This document shows positions 43,313-51,206 of a stretch of 64,000 bases of DNA, in pieces (position 1 is the stretch's first letter; the number at the start of each line of letters is the position of its first letter). The notes beneath the pieces were generated by a model. The model had not been told where the DNA came from, made no database searches, and was given only the letters and a program-made list of their open reading frames with translations. Origin of the DNA: CAWDPQ01 sp963804245 (lineage in GTDB: Bacteria > Acidobacteriota > Vicinamibacteria > Vicinamibacterales > 2-12-FULL-66-21); NCBI GenBank assembly GCA_963804245.1, contig CAWDPQ010000002.1, positions 1 to 64,000 of the forward strand. Direction: 5' to 3'. The position numbers and the translations under genes are program-made.

Positions 43313-44113
43313 ATGATACGGTCTGTAACGATATTGAGCGGCGTTACGCTGCAATATGCCGAGCGGGGCGGCGCGTCGGGGATCCCAGTGGTGTTCCTGC
43401 ACGGCGTCACCGACTCGTGGCGATCCTTCGAGCCGGTCCTCGACCGCCTGCCCGGAACGATACGAGCCTTCGCAATCACACAGCGCGGACACGGCAACTC
43501 GAGTAAGCCAGCCGACGGCTATGGTTACGGCCATATGGCAGAGGACCTACGGGCTTTCATGGATGCGATCGAAGTCACCTCAGCCGTGGTCGTCGGACAT
43601 TCGATGGGCAGCATGGTGGCGCAGCGCTTTGCCATCGATCACCCAGGACGTGTCGCCGGACTGGTTCTCATGGGCGCGTTCCGCACCATTCACGGGCACC
43701 CGGGGCTGCAGGAATTCTGGGATACCGCCGTCTCTAGGTTGACCGATCCGATCGACCCGGCATTCGTGAGGGACTTTCAGGTCAGCACGCTCGCGCGCCC
43801 GGTCCCGCCTGAGTTTCTGAACACAGTGGTGAGTGAGAGTCTGCAGGCGCCGGCTCGTGTCTGGCGTGCAGCCTTCAAGGAATTTCTGGAAACGCCCGAC
43901 TTTTCCCATGGGCTCGCGCGATTTGCCGGGCCGGCGCTCATGGCCTGGGGCGACCGCGACGCCTACGCGCATCGAGAAGATCAGGAAGCTCTGCGCGGGG
44001 TGATTGCGGATTCACGGCTAGTCACTTATTCAGGCGCCGGGCACGCGCTTCACTGGGAGGAACCGGACCGCTTTGCCGCGGACCTTGTCTCGTTCGTCTA
44101 CGAGCGTCGATAG
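43313..44113 (+). CDS. Alpha/beta-fold hydrolase
   Basis: 266 residues. Oxyanion region VVFLHGVTDSWRSFEPVLDR, nucleophile elbow VVVGHSMGSMVAQRFAIDHP (Ser about 98), acidic residue in MAWGDRDAYA and catalytic His in YSGAGHALHWEEPDRFA. All three triad residues are present. ATG 43313 follows GGAGGAGAGCG. It lies between the sigma-54 activator and the RTX-repeat gene. Substrate unknown; ester or haloalkane hydrolysis are typical options. Confidence 0.9.
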   Translation: MIRSVTILSGVTLQYAERGGASGIPVVFLHGVTDSWRSFEPVLDRLPGTIRAFAITQRGHGNSSKPADGYGYGHMAEDLRAFMDAIEVTSAVVVGHSMGSMVAQRFAIDHPGRVAGLVLMGAFRTIHGHPGLQEFWDTAVSRLTDPIDPAFVRDFQVSTLARPVPPEFLNTVVSESLQAPARVWRAAFKEFLETPDFSHGLARFAGPALMAWGDRDAYAHREDQEALRGVIADSRLVTYSGAGHALHWEEPDRFAADLVSFVYERR

Positions 44114-44171
44114 CACGTTACCCCGCCCCGCCCACTCCCGGTCGCAAGCTCGTTGCGCTTCAGTACCGACT

Positions 44172-44190
44172 TGTCGGCATCGTGCCGACA
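44172..44190. promoter_or_regulatory. Perfect inverted repeat, probable enhancer for sigma-54 activator
   Basis: TGTCGGCA-TCG-TGCCGACA, two perfect 8-bp arms, sits about 110-125 bases upstream of the -24/-12 element. This is the normal distance for an enhancer bound by an NtrC-type activator such as the one encoded at 41346-43193. Confidence 0.65.
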
Positions 44191-44294
44191 TTTCCGCACG
44201 CTGGGAGATCGCCTGGAGGCAGCGTTTGGCTGCGCATTGCACATAAACCGCGCAAGACGGTGAGATCGAGCGTTCCTCGTCCTTTCCCACTCCG

Positions 44295-44309
44295 TGGCAT
44301 TCGCTTTGC
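44295..44309 (+). promoter_or_regulatory. Sigma-54 (-24/-12) promoter
   Basis: TGGCATTCGCTTTGC matches the RpoN consensus TGGCA-N6-TTTGC with the required ten bases between the invariant GG and GC. Predicted transcription start is near 44321, giving a leader of about 125 bases to ATG 44446. Confidence 0.7.
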
Positions 44310-44445
44310 GGAACCTGGGGGCCGAATCGTGAGCTGAAACTGAGCGATGAAGCATGCGTAGCGGCCGGGCCCAGCCGCCACAAAGTCACTCATCGCACAG
44401 GCGAGGCCACGAGCAGTTAGCCTCGGGCAAATGGAGGACGAACAC

Positions 44446-45264
44446 ATGAGTCACTCGCAATTATTCTCTCGTTTGGGGGTATCTGCGCTGTCTGCAGGTC
44501 TGTCGGCCGCGTTTCTCGCCGCGGTTCTGGGCACAGCGCATCCGACGCAGGCGGCACTCGTCGAAAATGGGAATGGGCCGCAGCTTCTCATCGGCCTCGA
44601 TGATGACAACCAAGACAATACGGCGATTCAGGCGGGCGCTGTCGCGAACCAGTCGCTCAATCGTACCGACGTACTCCTCGGCGGGTCGGGCAACGATGTC
44701 ATGTTTGGATTGAATGGTAACGACGTGATGGATGGTGGCCCCGGTCAAGACATCATCCTGGGCGGACCGGACGGTGGGGCAGCCCCTGGCGGTCCTCCGA
44801 ACAGCGACATCATGTTCGGCGGCCCAGGGAACGATGTGAATCTTTGGGCTCCCGGTGATGGAAGCGAGGCGTTTATCGGTGGCCCCGGGCACGACGCGCT
44901 CATCTTCGGCTCGACTGATCGGGAGGCGATTGCCGATCCGACAACAGGTGTTCGACTGCCGACCCTCCTTTTTGGTGTTCCAGGATTCCAACAGGGCATA
45001 CCAACCGCGAACGTAAGTGGTCTCTCAAATTTCTGCACGTTGGAGGCCAGCCCGTCGCCCGGGTACCAATATCTGGTGCGGTTTCGGGGCGCGACCGGGA
45101 ACATCATCGTCACGGTGCGGGTAAATGAGGTGGAACAGGTGTTTTGCAGCCAGGACGGCGCAATCGCGTTTGCCGATCTCACGGATTCGTCGCCAGCCTT
45201 CACCGTCGTGTCCCAACAGGAGGTCGAGAGCCTGAACCGACTGGTAGCAGCGATGATCCGATAG
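44446..45264 (+). CDS. Exported RTX-type calcium-binding repeat protein
   Basis: 272 residues from ATG 44446 (GGAGG eight bases upstream; ATG 44431 would remove that site). Sec-type signal about 1-36 (LSAAFLAAVLGTAHPTQA). Residues about 75-150 carry Gly-Asp nonapeptides: LLGGSGNDVMFGLNGNDVMD, GGPGQDIILGGPDG, DIMFGGPGNDV and FIGGPGHDALIFG, which would form a Ca2+-bound beta-roll. The C-terminal 120 residues, with two Cys, are unrecognised. A Sec signal is unusual for RTX proteins, which normally leave through type I secretion. Likely controlled by sigma-54. Confidence 0.85.
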   Translation: MSHSQLFSRLGVSALSAGLSAAFLAAVLGTAHPTQAALVENGNGPQLLIGLDDDNQDNTAIQAGAVANQSLNRTDVLLGGSGNDVMFGLNGNDVMDGGPGQDIILGGPDGGAAPGGPPNSDIMFGGPGNDVNLWAPGDGSEAFIGGPGHDALIFGSTDREAIADPTTGVRLPTLLFGVPGFQQGIPTANVSGLSNFCTLEASPSPGYQYLVRFRGATGNIIVTVRVNEVEQVFCSQDGAIAFADLTDSSPAFTVVSQQEVESLNRLVAAMIR

Positions 45265-45401
45265 CGATCAATGTCGATCAATGAATCGTGCCGGCGCTTC
45301 GGCATGCGCCGAGTCGAGGTGCATGACGGAATCGGTAACGGACGTCATCACCGAGTCGAGCCGCCGGTGGTCGGCATGATTCATCGTCAAAGTGGGTGAG
45401 C

Positions 45402-45872
45402 CTACCTGGCCGGAGATTGTCTGCGCTTCCGGGAGACGGTCTTCGATTTTGCCCCACGTGCCTTCGCGATCATCACCTCGGTCGACTTGATGATCGCCAA
45501 CGCATCGTCGCCGCGACGCAACTTGAGGGCGCGGACGGCGTCGGCGGTGATCAGCGCCGTCAGGAACTGATCGCCAACGCGCAATCTCACCTGGGCGAGG
45601 AGGCCGTCGATCCGGACCTCGTCGATGAAGCCGTGGAGACGATTGCGGGCGCTGAGGCCGCCCAACGTTCCGTCATCGGACACGGCGTGGCCTCGACGAC
45701 GGACCTCCGGCTGCTGCCGCGCCAACAGACGATCGACCTCTGCCTCCGCCACGCGGTGGTGCCCGCCTTCCGTTCGCGTCGTGCGCACCCGGCCTGAGTG
45801 CACCCATCTCTTGAGCGTCGAGTAGGCGACGCCGAGGCGCGCGGCGGCGGTTCTGACGGTGAGAAGACCCAT
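45402..45872 (-). CDS. HTH - TOBE (molybdate/oxyanion-binding) regulator
   Basis: 156 residues. An excisionase-type HTH (LLTVRTAAARLGVAYSTLKR, then WVHSGRVRTTRTEGGHHRVA) occupies residues 1-52, and a Mop/TOBE domain follows from about 72 (SARNRLHGFIDEVRIDGLLA; ALKLRRGDDALAIIKSTEVM). A basic tail ends it. Single-TOBE HTH proteins are commonly tied to molybdate or tungstate; the ligand here is inferred. It diverges from the Oar-like receptor gene with 160 bases between, suggesting it may control that receptor. Confidence 0.85.
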   Translation of the reverse strand: MGLLTVRTAAARLGVAYSTLKRWVHSGRVRTTRTEGGHHRVAEAEVDRLLARQQPEVRRRGHAVSDDGTLGGLSARNRLHGFIDEVRIDGLLAQVRLRVGDQFLTALITADAVRALKLRRGDDALAIIKSTEVMIAKARGAKSKTVSRKRRQSPAR

Positions 45873-46032
45873 TCGACTCCAATCCCTGATGAAAGCGGCG
45901 CGAATCGTATCACCTTGGCCGGTGTCGGGCGTGCGATTTTCAGCGGCCGATTCTCGGGCGTCGGCTCGAGATATGGAAGTGTATGAGACGACTTGAGCCG
46001 ATTTGAGGATCGTATAAATCCGATCTAAAGTC

Positions 46033-49000
46033 GTGAATTCCGGAGGCGGCGTGGGAGTGTGGCGGTGTCTGACACGGTTGTGGTTGGCGCTGGCACTGTC
46101 GGCGATGGCGTCATCGCCGGTCGGCGCGCAGATTGGCGCCGGTGCGCTGGTTGGCCGCGTGGTCGATCAGGATGGCGCCGCCGCCCCGGGAGTGATGGTG
46201 ACAATCACCGCGGTGGGCACGAACGCGTCCCGTCTGGCGGTGACCGAGGCGGGCGGCCGTTATGTGTTCTCGGGACTGGCGCCCGGCTTGTATCGGGTGC
46301 GCCTGGAACTGAGCGGATTCGGGCCGCTGATCCGCGAGGGCGTTCGAATCGTCACGGGCGAAACGGTCCGCCTCGATCTGCAGCTGGCACTCGGCGGTGT
46401 GACCGAAGCGGTGACGGTCACGGCCGACGCGCCACTCCTTCGCAGCGAAACATCGTCTCTTGGCCACGTCATCGATAACCGGAAAGTCGTTGACCTGCCG
46501 CTCAACGGCCGGAGCTTCATCTCGCTCGCGAGCCTGGCTCCAGGCGTGGCCGTGCCCCCACCGCCCGCGGCGCCTCTCCCGCGAATCAACGGGGGACGGC
46601 CGCGCACCAACGAATATCTGTTCGACGGCATTTCGGTCCTGCAGCCCGAACCCGGTCAGGTCGCCTTCTTTCCGAACGTCGACGCCATTCAGGAATTCAA
46701 GATCGAGACGAACAGTCCGCCCGCCGAGTTTGGCCGCTTCAACGGCGGCGTGGTGAATCTGACGACCCGGTCCGGGACGAACACGTTTCGGGGCAGCGTC
46801 TTCGAGTTCTTCCGGCACGAGGCGCTGAATGCGCGCAATTTCTTTGCCTCCGGCAGTGCCGTCAAACCGCAGTTTCGCCGCAATCAATTCGGTGCCGTTC
46901 TCGGCGGTCCGATTCGCCGCGATCGGACGTTCTTCTTCGCCGACTATCAGGGGCAGCGGCAGACGATCGGCCGCACGGTGATCTCCACGGTGCCGACGCT
47001 GCTGCAGCGTCAGGGCTCGGTTCACCGAAGCGATCGCTGGACGGGTCCCGCTTATTTACGATCCCAACACGACTGTTCCAGCTGCGACAGGCATGACACG
47101 CAGTCAATTCCCCGGCAACGTCATCCCCGCGGATCGGATCGATCCGGTTGCCCGCGTCCTGCTGGAACGGTATCCGCTGCCAACGAGCGCCGGGACGGCG
47201 AACAACTATCGCCGGGTAGGCAATGAAAGCGTCGATCAGGATCAGATCAGCGTCCGGGTCGATCACCGATTGCCCGGCAACCGCGACCAGTTGTTTGGCC
47301 GGCTGACTCGATTCCAGGAGGACTTCGTTCCTGTGACGCCACTTCCGGACGGCAGTGGGGTGACCACCGGTACGCTCGGACCGCAGCACACCGGGTCCTG
47401 GTCGTTCGCCTCCAGCTACCAGCGGACCTTCTCCACCAGCGTCGTGAACGAGCTGCGCATTGGCGATACGCGGCGAACCGTCGCCCGATCTGCCGCCGAA
47501 TTGAACGGCACGCCGGCGACGAGTCTCGGCCTGCCAGGCATTCCGTCGACCGCACGATTTCCGAACACGCTCCCGACATTTCTCATCGGCGGATACCAGC
47601 AGCTCGGATCGCCGGTGAGCACGGCGTCGGCATTCGGCACGAGCGTGACGCAGGTCGCCGATTCGCTGACCTGGGTGAAGGGCCGCCATGCCGTGAAGGC
47701 GGGAGCGGATTTGCGCTGGGAGCGGCTGAATGTGGTCCAGCCGCCCTCGCCCGACGGGCCAGTTCACGTTCAGCAATCTCTTCACCAATCTGCCGACCGA
47801 TGCGGCAACTGCCAGCAGCACGGGGACGCCCCTGGCCAGCTTTCTCCTCGGACAAGTGCAGCTGTTTTCGATCGACTTGCAGCAGGAGGAAATCCGGAAC
47901 CGCGCCAGGTTTCAGGAGTACTTCATCCAGGATGACTGGCGGGTGTCCGACCGGGTCACCGTCAACGCCGGGTTGCGCTACACGCTCAATTTCCCATCAA
48001 CCGAGGAGAACGACCAGGTTGCTGTCTTCAATCTGGAGACGAGGCAGCTCGAATATCTTGGGCGCGACGGCCGGCCCCGCGCCGCGCGGGAGCTCCACAA
48101 GCTCAATTTCGGTCCACGTCTCGGCGTCGTCGGTCGCCTCACGGACAAGACCATGGTGCGGACCGGCTACGGCCTCGTCTGGATCGAGATGGCTGGAATA
48201 ACGACTCCCTTCACTACGCCAGTCTTCCCGTTCCTGCAGACGGTCTCGCAGCGGACACTCGACAACATCACGCCATCGTTCACGCTCGCAGCCGGGCCGA
48301 ACGTGCAGCCTATTCCGCTGACGCCGGACGCCGGTCTGGGACAGGGCGTGTTTTCGGTGGACCGCGACCTGGGCTCGGGCTACGTTCAACAGTGGAACAC
48401 GTCAGTCCAGCGCGAGCTCACGTCGAACATTTCCATAGAGCTGGCTTATACGGGTTCGAAGATCACTCGCGTCGGTCTTCCCGACACGAACCTCAACCAG
48501 CTGACCGCCGATCAGCTTGCAATGGGTGCGATGTTGACCGAGCGCGTCACGAACCCGTTTTTCGGCACCATCCCGCGCTCGTCGTCGCTCGGCGATCCGA
48601 CGATTACGAATGCCCAGTTGCTCAAACCGTATCCGCAGTACACGACGGTCAGCCTCTATCGAAACAACGTCGGCACGACCATCTATCACGGCTTCTACAC
48701 CAAACTGGAGCAGCGTTTCTCGCGTGGGTTGTCGTATCTCGTCAGCTACACCCGCTCGAAGCTTATGGACGATGCGTCGTCGGTGTTCGATGCGTCGATT
48801 CTGACGGGGCCGGTTGCCAATTTTCCGGTGGCCGACAGCTTCAATCGTCGCCTGGAGCGCGACTACTCGACCGGCGACATTCCGCACGTGTTCGTTGCAT
48901 CGGCTGTCTGGGATATTCCTTTCGGCGCGAATCGCCGCAGTCGCGCCAGCGGTCTGTTGGGCGCGGTCGTCAACGATTGGACGGTGACGGGCATCCTGAC

Positions 49001-49415
49001 GCTGCAGTCAGGGGTCCCCCTCGCGATCACCCAGACGACCAACAACAACTCGTTCGCCGGGTTTGGGACGCAGCGTCCCAATCTGATAGGAGATCCCGCT
49101 CTTCCTGCAGACGAGCGATCCGTCAGCCGATGGTTCAACACGAGCGCATTCGCGGCGGCGCAGGCGTTCACGATTGGCACGAGCTCCCGCAATCCGGTCC
49201 GCGGGCCCGGCTATCGCAACCTCGACCTCGCACTGATGCGTCGGGTGTCTCTGTCGGGGACGCGAGCGCTGGAAATACGCGCGGAATTGTTCAATGCCAC
49301 GAATACTCCGCCGCTCGGCGCGCCAAACACCCAGGTCGGGGCGGCGGCGTTCGGGACGATCACGTCGGCTGGCGATCCCCGTGTCGTGCAGCTGGCCTTG
49401 AAGTTCAGCTTCTGA
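46033..49415 (+). pseudogene. Oar-like TonB-dependent receptor, split by two single-base insertions
   Basis: The N-terminus has a signal peptide ending VGAQ and a CarboxypepD_reg domain (GALVGRVVDQDGAAAPGVMV; GRYVFSGLAPGLYRVRLELS), then a plug with LPLNGRSFISLASLAPGVAV, DGISVLQPEPGQVAFFPNVD and FRRNQFGAVLGGPIRRDRTF. An extra base near 47022 and another near 47755 shift the frame twice; the sequence then continues as GQFTFSNLFTNLP and a normal Oar barrel ending LALKFSF at 49415. Correcting both gives about 1,120 residues, normal for Oar. GTG 46051 or 46057, behind GGAGG, may be the true start. It is either recently inactivated or carries sequence errors. Confidence 0.85.
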
Positions 49416-49509
49416 CCCTTCGAAGATCCACCAAGCCCGACAGCTGATTCCGGCGCCTCGCTTTTTCTGGCGCCACATTTCCGGGGGCAGCTGGGATAAC
49501 AATTAGGTT

Positions 49510-49800
49510 TTGGCGGATGCTGTGATTCTCTCAATTGCGAAGCGTCTGACGCTGCTCTGGATCGTGCTGGCCGCTTCTCCGGCGTTGTCGGAGGGGCAGA
49601 CGAACACCGGAGAAATTTCCGGGGTTGTGCATGATGCGCAGGGCGGCGTACTGCAGGGTGCAACGGTCCAGGCGGAACAAGTCGAGAGCGGCACGCGAAC
49701 GGAGCGTGTCACCCGTGCGCATGCGCAGGTACGGCTTCGAGTAGGACACGTCGAGGCCTCCCGCGTCGCGGAAGGTCTGACCCTGTCACTCTCCATATGA
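49510..49800 (+). pseudogene. N-terminal fragment of another CarboxypepD_reg/TonB receptor
   Basis: Signal-like LTLLWIVLAASPALSEG is followed by QTNTGEISGVVHDAQGGVLQ and GATVQAEQVESGTRTERVT, the start of an Oar-type N-terminal Ig-like domain. After about 65 residues the similarity decays and the frame stops at 49800. No plug or barrel follows; the CoA-transferase gene begins immediately. Probably the scar of a deleted tandem receptor gene. Confidence 0.55.
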
Positions 49801-50969
49801 CCGAATCTGCTGGTTCCGAGTTGCCGCTGACCGGGCTGCGCGTCCTCGACTTCACGCGTGTGCTGGCCGGACCGCTGTGCACGATGCTGCTCGGCGACAT
49901 GGGCGCCGAGGTGATCAAGATCGAGGATCCCAGGCACGGCGACGATACGCGCGAGTGGGCGCCGTTTGTCGGCGGCTGGAGCACGTATTTTCTCAGCGTC
50001 AACCGCAACAAGAAGAGCGTCGCCATCGATTTGAAATCGGTCGAAGGCCGGGCGCTCCTGACCGAGTTGATTCGGTCGGCCGACGTGGTCGTGGAAAACT
50101 TTCGACCCGGCACGCTCGAGCGGCTCGGCTTCGGGCCGGAGCAGGCGCGGGCGATGAACGAGCGTTTGATTTACTGCTCGATTTCCGGTTACGGTGCCAC
50201 GGGGGCCCGCCGTGATTTGCCCGGCTACGACGTTCTCATCCAAGGGGAGTCGGGGATGATGGACGTAACCGGATTTGCGGAGACCGGACCCACCAGGGTC
50301 GGCGTGGCGATCACGGATTGTCTCGCGGCGCTCTATGCGGTGCAGGGCATCCTGCTGGCGCACATCAGCCGGTCGTCCACAGGGCAGGGCCAGTTCGTGG
50401 ACATCGCGCTCCTCGATTCGGCGGTCTCGGTGCTCGGCCTGCACGCTGGCATCGTGGCCGCGACGGGCAGGGGTCCTGGCCGGGTTGGCAACGAACACCC
50501 GTCACTGGCGCCCTACGAGCCGTATCCTGCCAGCGACGGCGACGTGATTGTTGCCGTGGCCAACCCACGTTTATGGTCGCGCTTTTGCGCCGCTCTGGGT
50601 GCGGAGGCGCTCGAGCACGATCCTCGATTTGCCACCAACAGCGCGCGCCTGACGAACCGATTGCCGTTGAACGAGGCGATCCGCGATCTGTTTCGCAACG
50701 AGACCGTGGCCGCCCTGATCGACCGTCTCACCGCGGCGGGCGTGCCATGCGGCCGTGTGCGGACCATCGAAGATGTGCTGGGCGATTCGCAGCTCGCCGT
50801 CAGGCAGATGCTCGTCGACATTCAGACGGGCGAGCGCCCCGTCAGGGTTCCTGGCAACCCGGTCAAGCTGTCCGGAGTGAAGACCCTGGCTGCCGCTGCG
50901 CCGCCCGCACTCGGGGAGCATACGGAAGATGTGCGCAGAGCATTGGCCGAGAAGCGATCTTCCGGCTGA
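49797..50969 (+). CDS. CaiB/BaiF-family CoA-transferase
   Basis: 390 residues, class III CoA-transferase moving CoA between carboxylic acids. Typical features: PLTGLRVLDFTRVLAGPLCT, GDMGAEVIKIEDP, FLSVNRNKKSVAIDLKS, a VVENFRPGTLERLG segment, and YCSISGYGATGARRDLPGYD with the catalytic Asp expected in the GxxxxxxxGYD region, then MMDVTGFAETGPTRVGVAIT. ATG 49797 overlaps the stop of the receptor fragment, so there is no own ribosome site visible. Substrate acid unknown. Confidence 0.9.
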   Translation: MTESAGSELPLTGLRVLDFTRVLAGPLCTMLLGDMGAEVIKIEDPRHGDDTREWAPFVGGWSTYFLSVNRNKKSVAIDLKSVEGRALLTELIRSADVVVENFRPGTLERLGFGPEQARAMNERLIYCSISGYGATGARRDLPGYDVLIQGESGMMDVTGFAETGPTRVGVAITDCLAALYAVQGILLAHISRSSTGQGQFVDIALLDSAVSVLGLHAGIVAATGRGPGRVGNEHPSLAPYEPYPASDGDVIVAVANPRLWSRFCAALGAEALEHDPRFATNSARLTNRLPLNEAIRDLFRNETVAALIDRLTAAGVPCGRVRTIEDVLGDSQLAVRQMLVDIQTGERPVRVPGNPVKLSGVKTLAAAAPPALGEHTEDVRRALAEKRSSG

Positions 50970-51030
50970 AGACAGATGCGCACATGGCTTTGTGATGAAC
51001 GTTGACGCGAATCACGTCCCGGAAGCCTAA

Positions 51031-51106
51031 GTGAGCGCCGCTTGCACACGACCTCATGTCATTTCTGGCATCTGCGGTAAGCGCAATGTGAGCGGCGCTC
51101 GCACAC
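51031..51106. repeat. Direct repeat pair upstream of metalloprotease
   Basis: GTGAGCGCCGCTTGCACAC (51031-51049) and GTGAGCGGCGCTCGCACAC (51088-51106) differ at two of 19 positions and lie 57 bases apart, 160-100 bases before the protease start. The second contains GAGCG-G-CGCTC. Possible paired regulator sites. Confidence 0.5.
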
Positions 51107-51206
51107 ACGCGAGCTCGATTCTTTTCTGACGGAAATCGTAGCTGCCAGGCCTGCCTCGTCACGCTATCATCACGCTCGTTCCCCATCCTGGATCGAGGGA
51201 GGTTTG

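Larger units (their letters stand above)
44114..44445. other. Regulatory intergenic region of the RTX-repeat gene
   Basis: Holds an upstream inverted repeat (44172-44190), a -24/-12 promoter (44295-44309) and a leader of about 120 bases. No gene is visible. Confidence 0.7.

Noticed and set aside
44220..44245. TTGGCTGCGCATTGCAC as a second sigma-54 promoter
   Set aside because: Only nine bases separate GG and GC instead of ten; the site at 44295 has correct spacing.
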